Assembly (NCBI RefSeq): GCF_000002075.1
Contig: NW_004797315.1
Location: 606,110 to 670,109 of the forward strand
DNA length: 64,000 nucleotides
Origin: Aplysia californica
Lineage: Eukaryota > Mollusca > Gastropoda > Aplysiida > Aplysiidae
Direction: 5' to 3'
The first letter of the stretch is position 1. The number at the start of each line of letters is the position of its first letter. Position numbers and translations under genes: made by a program. The notes under the pieces were generated by a model. It saw only the letters and a program-made list of their open reading frames with translations, did not search any database and had not been told where the DNA came from. Positions 32,905 to 44,057 of this stretch are shown piece by piece.

Positions 32905-33065
32905 GGTTTGGAGTTGGAGAGAGGACGCCACTGGTATGTCCTTCTTTACTTTCTCCCTTTGTTCTTTCTGTCTGTCTGTCTGTCTTACTTTTTCCCAGCA
33001 CAAAATGACCATTATTGTGTCGATGTGCCTCTCTTTACTCAAACAAACAAACAAACAAACAAACG
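32905..33065 (+). mobile_element. Short retroposon family F, copy 1
   Basis: The head AGTTGGAGAGAGGACGCCAC leads through a CT-rich middle to TTGTGTCGATGTGCCTCTC, TTTACTC and an (AAAC)n end. The same body occurs at 63865-64000 and in fragments at 61318 and 63515. Confidence 0.7.
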
Positions 33066-33714
33066 AAAAGGGTTTCTAGAGGAGTTACTTGGCAAATGCC
33101 CACCCTCTTGACCTACCGCTTGGGTGGAGTTTCGTAAAGTTGGTCGATGTATGTAAATAAATCCATTTTACTCTAGAACCCATCTGAAACAGAAAATTCT
33201 CTGAGTTTTTTTGGGTTTTTTTTATGTGGTTGTAAGTCAGCCATCAGGGACATGGTTTGTGTGGCAGGTTTTGGGAAGATGTGCCAATCTTAAGTGCTAG
33301 CTGGTGATGAAAGTGTGAGACTTTGCTGCTGATCTGGTAGGCCTAACTCATGTGTTATCAATGACATTCAATTCTTTTGACTAGGAAACCCTGAAATTTG
33401 CTATTTTTGACCTTTCTGGTCCAGTGAGTAGAATTAGGCATTGATTTCTTAATCCCCGTGGTGTGATTTCTTTCTACAAGCGTGAACAGAATTCAATAAT
33501 ACAGCAGGCTCAAGCAGCTGTACTGTGAGTGGTGTGTATACTTAGAGAACATAATTAAAGAGGATTATATGGTCAGGGGTGGATGAAAACTGAAGAGGTT
33601 TGCAAAGCCTGGTGATTTTCAGAAATGGACTGAGACTTGCTCTCTTAAATGTGTCTATAAATGACAAGTGTGCCCTTTTATTTTTATCCCTACAGGCTAC
33701 AGGCTTGAGCGTAT
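33066..33714. other. Intergenic stretch
   Basis: No gene or repeat that I can support. Confidence 0.4.
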
Positions 33715-33890
33715 GAATGGAAGGGTTGGCAGGTGCTCTGATGAGGTTTGCTCTTTTCCCGTCAGACATCTATTGTCCTTATCTATCCTCCTTTTTTTTG
33801 TATGTTACTCTCTTGTGACACCTCTAATCGTAGGCATTTATATAATTGCCTGTTCATTTTGCAAGTGCTGTAAAACTCAAACTCAAACTT
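33715..33890 (+). mobile_element. Short retroposon family A, copy 5
   Basis: Contains GGTTGGCAGGTGCTCTGATG, TATGTTACTCTCTTGTGACA and the tail GCAAGTGCTGTAAAACTC. Diverged, with no clear target duplication. Confidence 0.7.
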
Positions 33891-34090
33891 TTTTTGATGT
33901 TTCAAAAGCATGCGTCTGGTTGGTCTTAATCTAGTTGTCTGTCCAAACATGTTCAGATGCAGGGGTCATGTAGACCAGGGCTCAAAGGCTTGATATCATT
34001 TGGTGCTTTTATCTTTCAAAATGTCTTATTTCTTAACCTTAGTGTTTTGTTGAGTTTAATTCGCATGTTTTATTCTTTCTATCATTTCAG

Positions 34091-34272
34091 GCTACTTTGA
34101 ATCGCAGGTGGTGGACAGTTTTTGGCCTGACATTGGAGTGCCAGAGACAACTTTGATTTGTTCATTCATCTCTGCTTCACTTTATCTAGCTGTTACCAAA
34201 CCTGCAGCAGTTTCACCTGTGCAAGAACTTCAGCATCAGGTTGATTTCCCTCGAGTTTTCAGCATGGCAAAC
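34091..34272 (+). other. Spliced 5' leader of zinc-finger gene 2
   Basis: Begins after TCTATCATTTCAG. Homologous to the gene 1 leader over the first ~20 bases and a GTGCCAGAGACAACT block. Unlike in genes 1 and 3, it is open in frame with the downstream protein right back to the splice site, so an N-terminal extension of up to about 60 residues is formally possible. Only an in-frame ATG at 34264 (three codons upstream of 34273) could extend the protein within this exon. The counterpart leaders contain stops, so I treat it as untranslated. Confidence 0.55.
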
Positions 34273-37200
34273 ATGGTTCATTTTGACCCGGTCAACAATT
34301 GTGTCGAAGCTTTCGACGTTTCAGGACATGTTGATATCTTCATTGATGGAGAATTTTTCTCCAGATGTAACTTTTCTAGGACTGTCAAGCTTCATTTGAT
34401 GTTGAACTCAAACAACACCTCATTGATCAACCCTGTGCCAAAAGTTCCTTCAGTTACAGATGGTCACGGTTTTGAGAATGTGCTTACCGGCCAGATGCTT
34501 CCTCACACAACGAAGGAGGTGTACCCTGCCCCGTCCTTCCCTAATGTCGGCCCACCACCGTTCAGAGACACCTGCCTTAACACTTACGGGGGTCCCAGTT
34601 TGGTAATGGCTCCACCAGTGACCAGTCATGTCGGTACAAGCTCCACTTATGGGGGTCCAAGTTTGGTAATGACCAGTGATGTGAGTACAGGCTCCAGCTA
34701 CCAGGGCTCTGCTGTCCCCCGAGAAGAGGTATTGGGGATGAATCACCAGAACGATCATGATGCTCAAAGTCAAAGGTGTGAAAGAGCATCATCACCTCCG
34801 TCTGGAAATGAAGACGAATATGTGGATTATGGTAGCCCTGAAATCAGTTCAGAAGAGGAAGATGGAGAGGATGTAAAGAATGAAGTAAACCACCAAAGTG
34901 TTGCCGATGATGCCAATCAGTCACCACAGCCAGAGGAGTCCGCCTCTGATGAGCGCAAATGTCATGCTTGTGGAAAAGAATTTACCCGCAGAAGGCAGAT
35001 GTTAGCACATGGCCGTAATCCTGACTGTGTTGTCAAGTGCTCAGTGTGTGACAAGAAGTTTTTGTCTGCTGCTATGTACTTTATCCATTTCTGTAAACGC
35101 CATCCCAACGTTAACCCCAGAAGGCAGTTTAAGGAATATGTCAACATCACTAGACGTATCAAGTGGCGTGCTGATGGGGAGAGGGTCAAGTGTCCTTTGT
35201 GTCTCAAAATGGGGAAGAAGAGCAAGTTGTTGAGTCATCTGGAAGGGAATCATTTCAAAGATCTTTCCTACGTCTGCTGTGTTTGTGACAAGTCTTTCTA
35301 CAGTGAGAAACAGTGGCGTCAGCATTCCTTAACCCATGGTGTGCCTGTCAGTGACAGTACAGCAAAGGTAAGGGATTCTGTTGGTGGGAATGGAGCTTCA
35401 TTGAGGTTGCCAAAAGAAGAATTGCAGGACTCGAGTGATGATGAGAGAGAAGAGTCTACAGTAGAACTCAACGATGAGGATACAGAGTCAAATAGTGGCC
35501 AGGCTGCTCACTCTTCTGACGGGCTCGGAGTTACAGTTACTGACCTGTTAAAGGATGTGGCTCCTGAGAATGAACAGGAAATGAGGGTCTCATATAACGT
35601 TGTTACAAAGGAGGAGGTTATCGAGGCTGCTTTTAACATGGCAGATGGTGTGGAGCGGCGTGCTGATACTTCTGGCAAGTCACATGGTCGTAGTGCCGAC
35701 TCGGAGCAGAGAAATGTGAAACGGTTAGGAAACAAAAAACGCACTGATGATAGTGTTGCCCAATCAGGGCAGCAGTCGAAATCGTACAAAGGCAATAATT
35801 GTGAGTTTTGTGGGAAATGGTTTCCCAGCAGAAAGGCTAAGGAATCCCACAGACTGAACCCGAACTGGAAGTTGAACTGCATCACCTGTAGTGCGGTGCT
35901 CCCCTCAAAAGGGTCTTTGTTTGAACATTACTGTAGAGAACACCCCACAGAGCAGGACCTAAAGGAGCAGTTTGGCGACCAGTTCTCCTTTGTAAATTTG
36001 AAAATGCTCAAGGATCAAGGTGTCTGCCCACTGTGCATGGCACCAGTGAGTGAGGATGAATGCGTCAAACACCTCGATCGCGTTCACTTCAACAATCAGT
36101 TGTATTTGTGCTGTGTGTGTGGAGAGGAGTTACGCACAGAGCGAGCATGGTACGAACATTGTGACAATGAGCACGGTAGGGTCTCACCTGCGGATGGGAA
36201 ACAACAAAGTGCTCGGATCACAGTGTCTGGTAAAAGAGTAGAAACTTCTATTGCAGCTGTCTCACATGTGAGGGTGAATGGACCTGGAAGTAGTTTTGAG
36301 TTCCAATGCAAATATTGTAAGAAAACATTCAGTAGCAGAGGTCAGCTGTTAGCCCATTCAAAAAGGAAAATGTTTACAAAAGTACCTACCATTTCTTGTA
36401 AACTGTGTAAGAAGCGATTTCATGACCAGGCATCTCTTATTGTACATGAAATGAAAAGGCATAATGAAAGCATGACGCCTGAAATGATGGATAATCGTCC
36501 AAATTCAGATGTTGAATGTCCTGTTTGCAAGAAAGTGGTGAAGAATGCAACGTTGATCTATCACATTAGACAGCTGCATACAGGGGAAACAATGTTTGTG
36601 TGTTGTGTGTGTGGCCGGGGCATTCAGTCTTTTGGCAAGTACAAAAGGCATTGTGAAGAAAAGCACACTGAAGTTGAGAAGCCGAAGAGTGTCTTCAAGT
36701 GTTCTCTATGTCCTTACGTCTGTCAGACCTTCAGTGAGTTTAACCGACACAAGGCAACGCACAAGAAAACCTGCCGCTTCTGTGGGGAAACCTTTCCATT
36801 GTTGAGACTGGCGCAGCAGCATTACGAAGAGAAGCACCCAGAAATGCTTTTCCCATGCAGCCACTGCGATAGGAAATTTCCCAGTCTTAAGCATTTGGAA
36901 ACCCACGAAAAATATGCCCGTTTTCACCGTTTGGAGCCCTGTCCAAAATGTGGCGTGATGTTACGCTGTCTGAAAAGCCACATGAAATCAGTTCACTCCG
37001 AGATCCAAGGAACGCAGTGCAGTGTTTGTGGTAAAACTCTGAAGAATGAGAAAAGTCTTGGTCGTCACATGGAGCGCCATAAAAATGATCAGCTTGCCTG
37101 CCCTGAGTGCTCTAAAGTGTTCAATAACCAAGGGTCTCTGGCAAGGCACCTCACACTAGTCCATTTTGCTGGGCAGGTCCATACATGCCATGTGTGTGGG

Positions 37201-37359
37201 AAAAGTTTTGCTAGAAGATGTACCCTAAAATATCATGAGCGCATTCACTCTGCCACCAAAATGTTCTCCTGTCCCCTGTGCAATCAAGGTTTCAACTACA
37301 AAGTCTCCTTGCTTACCCATGTACGCTCCAAGCATTCAGGATATGAACTTGGATTTTAG
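34273..37359 (+). CDS. C2H2 zinc-finger protein 2 (20 fingers, 1028 aa)
   Basis: Paralogue of the proteins at 21966 and 53493. Residues 1-47 are the shared N-terminal block. A long Ser/Gly/acidic linker follows and contains a tandem duplication around TYGGPSLVM (about 104-112 and 126-134). Module A starts at residue 230 (34960-35337). The VTVTDLL/EEVIEAAF linker, modules B and C and the eight-finger C-terminal array then follow in the same order as protein 1. All finger ligands match protein 1, including the half-fingers that lack a second His. The start is set at the ATG that begins the conserved block; an ATG nine bases upstream (34264) is an equally possible start. The nearest upstream in-frame GTG codons are not eukaryotic starts. 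Module A DNA is nearly identical to gene 1 while the 3' half is not, suggesting gene conversion. Probably nuclear; target unknown. Confidence 0.93.
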   Translation: MVHFDPVNNCVEAFDVSGHVDIFIDGEFFSRCNFSRTVKLHLMLNSNNTSLINPVPKVPSVTDGHGFENVLTGQMLPHTTKEVYPAPSFPNVGPPPFRDTCLNTYGGPSLVMAPPVTSHVGTSSTYGGPSLVMTSDVSTGSSYQGSAVPREEVLGMNHQNDHDAQSQRCERASSPPSGNEDEYVDYGSPEISSEEEDGEDVKNEVNHQSVADDANQSPQPEESASDERKCHACGKEFTRRRQMLAHGRNPDCVVKCSVCDKKFLSAAMYFIHFCKRHPNVNPRRQFKEYVNITRRIKWRADGERVKCPLCLKMGKKSKLLSHLEGNHFKDLSYVCCVCDKSFYSEKQWRQHSLTHGVPVSDSTAKVRDSVGGNGASLRLPKEELQDSSDDEREESTVELNDEDTESNSGQAAHSSDGLGVTVTDLLKDVAPENEQEMRVSYNVVTKEEVIEAAFNMADGVERRADTSGKSHGRSADSEQRNVKRLGNKKRTDDSVAQSGQQSKSYKGNNCEFCGKWFPSRKAKESHRLNPNWKLNCITCSAVLPSKGSLFEHYCREHPTEQDLKEQFGDQFSFVNLKMLKDQGVCPLCMAPVSEDECVKHLDRVHFNNQLYLCCVCGEELRTERAWYEHCDNEHGRVSPADGKQQSARITVSGKRVETSIAAVSHVRVNGPGSSFEFQCKYCKKTFSSRGQLLAHSKRKMFTKVPTISCKLCKKRFHDQASLIVHEMKRHNESMTPEMMDNRPNSDVECPVCKKVVKNATLIYHIRQLHTGETMFVCCVCGRGIQSFGKYKRHCEEKHTEVEKPKSVFKCSLCPYVCQTFSEFNRHKATHKKTCRFCGETFPLLRLAQQHYEEKHPEMLFPCSHCDRKFPSLKHLETHEKYARFHRLEPCPKCGVMLRCLKSHMKSVHSEIQGTQCSVCGKTLKNEKSLGRHMERHKNDQLACPECSKVFNNQGSLARHLTLVHFAGQVHTCHVCGKSFARRCTLKYHERIHSATKMFSCPLCNQGFNYKVSLLTHVRSKHSGYELGF

Positions 37360-38155
37360 CAGTTTTATACAGTTCTCATAGGGATCATAGTCGTTAGGGG
37401 GAAATTACAGTGGCTTAACAGTTTACAATATTGTGAGAAGTCAGCATCCTTTTTATTTATTTGGCGATTATATTGTAGCAGTTTCCTATTCTTCCTTTGA
37501 TTTATCATCTTGTTGTCCAGTGAATTTTTTATTTGTTATTCTCAGGAACACAGTCTTAATCAGTTTGCTGTTTTATTTTTATCGAAATGAAAGTGTTTAA
37601 CAAAAAAAAAATTCCTGTATTTTTGCTAGTCCTGGAATTATGTCAAGAAGCTAGCCCAGGATAGGGAAAGGTGGAAAGTATTTGTTCGTGATGGCCTATG
37701 CCTATGCCCCGGTCTAGGGTGAGAAAGGCATTGGTGATGATTATGACATATGTAATATGCATGTATATAAAATTTATATGAGTATATAATATATATTTAA
37801 CATGTCTGAATTTTTTTTTGCGGTGCAGAAAAATTGAGAATTCATCATCATTGTTTATTTCACTGCACTTTTCTGTGGTTATAATTTATGATTTGTAAGC
37901 AACTTGCTCTCAACAATCAGCTAAATACTTCTTGTGTCTTCCCTGGAAATGTTATTATCTTTGAAATTCTTCTGTCTGTCTCCCCCCCCCCTTTTTTTTT
38001 CATAAACGACTATGAAGACCAAAGTTCTGGAGTGGTTTTCATTATAATTGTGTCTTTTAATGATCAGAGCTTTTCTTTTCAGAAGTGTCAGAATATACAA
38101 GATGTGACTTGTTTATGTTGTTTATGGGCTTGAGTCTTGAGTTTCGATCCAATAT
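37360..38155. other. Probable 3' UTR and spacer of zinc-finger gene 2
   Basis: AT-rich with no ORF of note. I saw no AATAAA before the family B insertion at 38170. The first clear signal is near 38711, so the transcript may run through the retroposon. Confidence 0.35.
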
Positions 38156-38169
38156 AATATTATTGATCC

Positions 38170-38562
38170 ACCTCCCGGGGCGGTGCCACTGACTGAAGTG
38201 TCTTTAAGCCATTCCCAAAGGGGGGACATTTCTCGTTCTTATGCACAGTAGAATTGTAAATGGGCTGATTCAACAATGTCATGCTCATAACTGTGCCTGA
38301 AGTACAACAGGGAACTGCTGCTTTTTCTTGCCTCATCCTTACTATCGTCATTATTCTCTACTTCTTTTGGACGTTTGTCACACTCTTCTGACCCGCTATT
38401 TCTGGGGTGCCTTGATAGTCGAAGCAGACTTTGTGCTGTTGAAGCTAGAGAGGTGAGCAGAGTAAGTCTGATTCCCTGTAAGGACTTCTCTGTTGACATC
38501 CACCCCTTGGTGCTCATATGATCTTATGCAGTTGCGAGCGCCGTAAAACCTCTACTAAAACA
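38170..38562 (+). mobile_element. Short retroposon family B, copy 2 (full length, 393 bp)
   Basis: Starts TCCCGGGGCGGTGCCACTG and ends GCGAGCGCCGTAAAACC plus TCTACTAAAACA. It is bounded by a 14-bp perfect target duplication, AATATTATTGATCC, at 38156-38169 and 38563-38576. No A/B boxes were recognised in the head. Confidence 0.9.
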
Positions 38563-38576
38563 AATATTATTGATCC

Positions 38577-39687
38577 TTCCCATTTTTTGTGCTCACTGTA
38601 TTTCATTCAGTGTGTAGGTCTGTTTATATTTTTTTTAATTGCTTTTTTGATGCAAAAGTTATATGTTAAATCTGGCTATTTGTGACTATCTTCATCAGCA
38701 GTTTTGTCTAAAATAAAAAATAAATAAGAAGTTTATAGTTTATTGTTTCTAGTAATTATGTTTTCCAAGATAGATTGCAATAAAAAAAATAATTTTAAGT
38801 TGGTCCTACTTGTAATAGGAAATGTTAAAAAACTGGGTAGGCCTACTCGTAATAAGATGGAAACGGTTAGAATCTAGGTGCTTGCAATAAGAAATGAAAA
38901 GACAAGGAAAATAGAATCTTTTAAAGACTCAATTCTGATTTGGTCTGTAAATTGTAATCTGTTCATCTTCCTTGGCTTATTTTTGTCATATGCTCTGAAC
39001 TGCGGTATATTGTATGTACAGCTTTATTATTCTTCTGTCAAACATTTTTTGAATTGATATCACAATGATAGTCCAATGGACGTGGGGGACACCAGAGTGG
39101 GACTACCTGTAACCTGTTCACCAAACACATACCTGAGCATGCCGTGGTATGGATAAAAAATGTGCTGGGCAAATTGTACTTTTATAACTTTCAAGTTCAT
39201 TACAGAATTTTGCTGGCACTGTATACAATTTCTTGAAAAATTTGGTGTTTTCCACTAATTACTAGATCTATTATTGTGCATGAATTGGTTTTTCAATGAG
39301 TGTTCATGTTTTGTCTATTTAAGTTATAGTATAGTAGATATATTTATAATCTATTTGCTAGCCGCAGCTTTCTATTTTAACCACTCGACCACTCGTGCTG
39401 TCTGCCCCCTTAATTTTCAAAACTGTCTGGTGCATGGGGAAGTAAAACAAACCTTAGTCGTCGTTTCAACAGAGGAGGGGACGACTGTCAGTTTTCTGAA
39501 AACTTCTGTGGTCATGAAAGTGTTCACTTGTAGAAGGTTTTTTGTACCAGTGGATTTGGTCTCCTGTGTATTGTAATATATTGTCAGTGTCAGGATGTGT
39601 GTATAGATGCAGTGACTTTCAGAATTGAAATTTATTTATATGATCTTCTTCATGAATTTAAATTTTTACTTTACTTGAACTACTTTC
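38577..39687. other. Intergenic stretch
   Basis: AT-rich with no supportable gene. The 100-codon frame at 39274-39576 has no recognised domain. Confidence 0.4.
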
Positions 39688-40087
39688 TTCCCCTCGGGGC
39701 GGTCTCACTGACTGAAGTGTCTTTAGGCCATTCCCAAAGGGGGGACATTTCTCGTTCTTATGCACAGTAGAATTGTAAATGGGGTGGTTCAACAATATCA
39801 TTCTCATAACTGTGCCTGAAGTACACCTGGGAACTGCTGCTTTTTCTTTCCTAATCCTTACTATCGTCATTTCCTCTACTTCTTTTGTATGTTTATCACA
39901 CTCTTCTGACACGCTATTTCTGGGGTGCCTTGATAGTCGAAACAGACTTTGTGCTGTTGAAGCTAGAGAGGTGAGCAGAGTAAGTCTGATTCCCGGTAAG
40001 GACTTCTCTGTTGACATCCACCCCTTGGTGCTCAAATGACCTAATGCAGTTGCGAGCGCCGTAAAACCTCTATTAAAAAAAACAACT
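39688..40087 (+). mobile_element. Short retroposon family B, copy 3 (full length)
   Basis: Starts CCCCTCGGGGCGGTCTCACT and ends GCGAGCGCCGTAAAACC plus TCTATTAAAA. It is bounded by a 10-bp duplication, AACTACTTTC, at 39678-39687 and 40088-40097. Confidence 0.9.
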
Positions 40088-40097
40088 AACTACTTTC

Positions 40098-42415
40098 ACG
40101 AAATAATCTTGAAGAATAAAAATTTAAAAACTATTCGATATGTAATCACTGTAAAAAATTGTTTGTAATAAAAATCAAGACCTTTCTGTTCACAGACTGA
40201 ATGGACTGTAATTTCCTTGAAATTTGTGTTGTAAAAAGTTTGCCTTAGCACTGACTATTTATTTTGTATTTTCAATTAAAAAGAAAAGAATTTGGGGTTT
40301 TTTTCGGCTACAACTCCTATTGAGTCACCATTAAGCTCTTGGATTCTTTATCACAACTAGAATTCTTTCATAGAGAAATTGTTATAAAAGCACATCTTCA
40401 ACTACATTTATGAATTTGGGTAGAACGTTGAAACTATTTTGACCGAGAAATTATATGTTTGACTTGCAATATCAAATATATGAAAATTCAAGATCATATT
40501 ACTTACTCTCTAAACTTTTAGCTAAATAATGATCTTTTAAAAATTAAATGTCATGAGTTTCCATTTTCTCCCTTATGGACCAATTTGAAAGTTGAAACTC
40601 AAGATGGCAGCATTTCCATCAATAAAGACTCAAATGTCATGGGAGGGGGATATAATATTTAGAATAGTTAGTCATCCTCCCCGGCTACATTTTGTAGTGT
40701 CCTTAACAAAATGACTCCCACAGGGTGCTTGGCAAGCTGGGCCTTTATTTATGCTCATCGGAAACCTTTTTGTCTTGTCATAAAATATAATGACAGAATT
40801 TCCCATTCCTGCATATTCATCTCATAGGGGCCTACTTGTATTGTTACTGTACCAATAGATGTAAAGTATTTTCTTGTACGATTATCATTGTCCTTTGACC
40901 TGCGAACAGGTGTCAGATTTTGTTGTAAAAATATAATATAAGCATTTAATTAAGGGTAAGGTAAAGATTTTTGTTTCCTTTTTGTTATTTGTAGTTTAAA
41001 AAATATCCGTTTCATGATGTGATTGGTTGCAATCTCTTCCCTTTTTGGGAATTTACTGACGTGTCTCTTAGTAACTCTCAAAGAGTCTTCCAGCTATGTG
41101 TGGATCTTATGAGACTACCTTGAATTTTTTTTTTCAGGACTTCTGATTGATTACGTTCTCAGTTCCTGCTGATTTTATTGTACCTTAGAATAGAAATATC
41201 AGTATTAAATTTTAATTTGTCAGTTTGGATTCAAGTACCAAGCCTGCCTTAATGGCAAAGTGGTAGAACACTCGTCTCAGGGACAACCTATTTTGGATCA
41301 TGGCACACTTTCACCTGTATGACAAAAATTATACTTTGACTTCTATGGCATAAGGGCTTTAAAGTTGGAGCAGTTGGTTGAATTGAAGGACACCGCTTGT
41401 AGGCCTTACTTCTTCTTAAAACCATATGATGACAGTATGATACCAATTTTGTTTTTGTGCTGGTCTTGTTTGTATTTAACCACTAAATAACCATATTATA
41501 ATTCTTGTGTTGACCGTTGATGTGCTTCTACTCTTGACCTCAGACTTCAATTCATATATATATGATTATTATGATGTCTGTCCCAACCATTTTTTATGGA
41601 ATGTGTATAGTAGGGCCTATAGTGTTAGATGATACAGAGATCTATCAGTAATGATGATCATGTCTTGAAATTCTGTGAAGTACTACGTACTATTTTAGAT
41701 TCTAAAGTTTTATGCTCTCTTAGACCCTAATGATATGTGGGTTGTTTTTTTTACAAAGGTGGACGCTGTACTCTAGGTGTTTGAAGAGTTTCCTACACTG
41801 GTCCGTCTGTTCATATGATGGCCCAAAAGAGGGCTAGGTTGGCAGAAGATTAAAATTTCCATTTGTGTGTTTAGTTTTAGAAAGAGTTTTACCACAGTTG
41901 TCGCATAATTAGGTAGTATAAAAATTAAGTACCGAAGGTTACTTGATATTTTATTGAATGTAGAACTGGGGTCTTAGTCTTAGGAAGACGGGGTGCCCCA
42001 TACTTCCTCACCCCTCTTCATGAGGGTCCATTTCAGAGTGGGCAGGCTGATTGTCTCCATCATCAGCTGGGTACCGAAGGTGTTACAAGAGAGTAACATT
42101 AACAAATACAAAAAAAGGAGAAGAGATCAGACCACCCACCAACCAACCACCATATTGAATTGTGTGTAGGAAATAAAGGTTCGCCCTTGCACCATTGGCA
42201 GGGTAGTTGCACAACTAGTTGGTGGATGTGAAAACCTAATCCCTGTGCTGGCTCAAGTCAGCACCATCATATTACTAATATTAGATGAGTATATTGTTAA
42301 TTACCGTCAGGTCATACCGGTACATGAAAATATCTGCTGGTACAGCTTTGTCTAGACTCTTTGCTTTGTGTTGTCTGCTACTGTTACATTGTTATAACTC
42401 ATTTAGATAGCTTAT
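40098..42415. other. Intergenic stretch with small retroposon fragments
   Basis: No gene. A tRNA-like head fragment at about 41250-41325 (TTAATGGCAAAGTGGTAGAA) lacks a B box. A minus-strand family A fragment lies at 42079-42150. Confidence 0.45.
42079..42150 (-). mobile_element. Short retroposon family A fragment, minus orientation
   Basis: Read on the minus strand it contains TGGTTGGTTGGTGGGTGGTC and TACTCTCTTGTAACACC, matching the head and middle of family A. The tail is missing. Confidence 0.6.
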
Positions 42416-42592
42416 TACAGTATAACGTGGATAAGTCGAACACAGAAGACTCGAAATCACGCATCCGCCGAACTGTGCGTGCAGTCCCATTTTTAAATCT
42501 TCTTTATCTTTGTAATATATCCCTTGAACTACTGATTCCCTGAACTACCGAAGTCGGTCCTGAGGAATTCGAGCTATCCGTGTTCTACTGTA
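42416..42592. mobile_element. MITE family M2, copy 1 (177 bp)
   Basis: The inverted ends are TACAGTATAACGTGGATAAG and CTATCCGTGTTCTACTGTA. Same size and ends as 58174-58349, in inverse orientation. The flanking TA and TACAGTATAA ends fit a pogo/mariner-type non-autonomous element. Confidence 0.75.
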
Positions 42593-42991
42593 TTCTTATT
42601 GCATTGGGGCAGAAATGTAATGTGTTCAAGCAGGATAATAATGTTTAGGTTTAGTAGTCACATTTCTGCTGAGTTTGAATTTTTAAGGAAATTTCACGTG
42701 CATGTGATGTACAGTATAATATTATTATAAATATATATTATATTATGATGATAAACGATTATCTGATGTGTACTGAAAATAAAATCAAAGGATTGTAAAA
42801 AAAAAATCGTGTGCGAGTGCAGTTCTTCTTCTTCTTTTTTTTCTTCTTCTTTAAAAAAAACCCAACTAACCCTGATGGTTATATTTTTGTCAAATCTGCT
42901 TGTTTTTGCATTGGTTTTTTTCCCAAACTTAAGATGCAATTGCAATGTTGACAAATTGTGGTCTTGGTAACTAGCTTTAACAAAATTCATT

Positions 42992-43420
42992 ACCCTCGGG
43001 GCGGTGTTGCCGGGCTGAAGTGTCTCTAGGCCATTCCCAAGGGGGGGGGGGGGGGGGGGGGAATTTACATCTCAGGTTCTTATGCACAGTAGAATTGTAA
43101 TTGTAAATGGACTGATTCATCAATGTCATGTTCATAACAGCCTGACCTGCAACAGGGAACTGCTGCTTTTTCTTTCCAAATCCTTACTATCGTCATTTTT
43201 CTTGTACTTCTTTTCTATGTTTGTCACACTTTTGTGATCCGTTATTTCCGGGGGTGCTTTGATGGTCGAAGCTAACTGTGTGCTACATGTATTGAAGCTA
43301 GAAAGATGAGCAGAGTAAATGTAATGACTTCTCTGTTGACATCCACCCCTTGGCGCTCATATGACCTTATGCAGTTGCGAGCGCCGTAAAACCTCTACTA
43401 ATACAAAACAAACAAAAAAC
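42992..43420 (+). mobile_element. Short retroposon family B, copy 4
   Basis: Starts CCCTCGGGGCGGTGTTGCCG and ends GCGAGCGCCGTAAAACC plus TCTACTAATAC. The short G run of the family (AAAGGGGGG) has expanded to more than 20 Gs at about 43041-43061. A weak 7-bp target duplication (AATTCAT) is possible. Confidence 0.85.
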
Positions 43421-43589
43421 AATAATTCATGAGGCAAACAAAAAAATAATTAATTTCAGTGGAAACCTGATATAACAGGGATGGTGGGAGTAGAGAAAAA
43501 GTCCTGTTATATCCAATCCCTGTTAAATCAGAAATGCAAGGAAAGTAAGCATTTGTGGACTACTCCAGCTGTACTTATTCATAGGAAGT

Positions 43590-44057
43590 GTCCCTTGCCA
43601 CAAGTACCCACGAACAGGGGTTCTGGCCCTAACTTTCTTCTTGCCTGCTTAATACGGGGTGCCCACTACGGATGGGATCGGCTGATTGGGCCGATCGCCC
43701 GACTCGATCGCCTCAAAAACAAACGTGTTTGTTTTCAGTTTCAGGCGATCGAGTCGGGCGATCTGCCCGATCCAGCCGTAGTGGGCGCCCCGTATACACC
43801 ACACCAAAAGAGATTGGTCCACAGTATCTGCATCGGGCAGTCTCATCTTCTTTCGATCCAGAGCAAACTTTCCATTGGAGTAGGCTGCCACTATCTTCTC
43901 TCTATCCTTGATAATGGTGTGAATCGACCCTTGTGGAATGTCGAACTAACGACAAATCTGCCAGTGGAGCTTGCTTTTTGTCAACAGCCTGGATTGTTTG
44001 GTATATTTTGTCAATTGAAAGGCACTTTCTCTTGCCCTTGACATCGTTGGTGGCCAT
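43590..44057 (-). pseudogene. Truncated pogo/Tigger transposase (CENP-B-type HTH region)
   Basis: The minus-strand ATG at 44057 opens MATNDVKGKRKCLSIDKIY, then QTIQAVDKK. This resembles the N-terminal helix-turn-helix of CENP-B/pogo transposases. After a frame change the similarity resumes with SIHTIIKDREKIVAAYSNGK and KKMRLPDADTVDQSLLVW. To the left of the hairpin insertion, KQARRK continues the FKQAR-like motif of the second DNA-binding half. It has at least one frameshift and an in-frame stop, and lacks the DDE catalytic region, so it cannot be active. The assignment rests on motif recognition. Confidence 0.7.
43655..43792. mobile_element. Hairpin MITE of family M4, nested in the pogo relic (138 bp)
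   Basis: Ends CGGGGTGCCCACTACGG and CCGTAGTGGGCGCCCCG, flanked by TA on each side (43653-43654 and 43793-43794). Nearly the whole element folds back: CCCGACTCGATCGCCT in the left arm pairs with AGGCGATCGAGTCGGG in the right. It splits the transposase relic at the Trp-…-KQAR motif. Confidence 0.85.

Noticed and set aside
34108-34272. Start of gene 2 at a GTG 165 bases upstream
   Set aside because: GTG is not a normal eukaryotic start. The conserved N-terminal block begins at the ATG at 34273, shared with the paralogues.
43481-44041. Plus-strand 186-codon open frame
   Set aside because: It runs antisense through the pogo transposase relic and the nested hairpin; it has no domain of its own.
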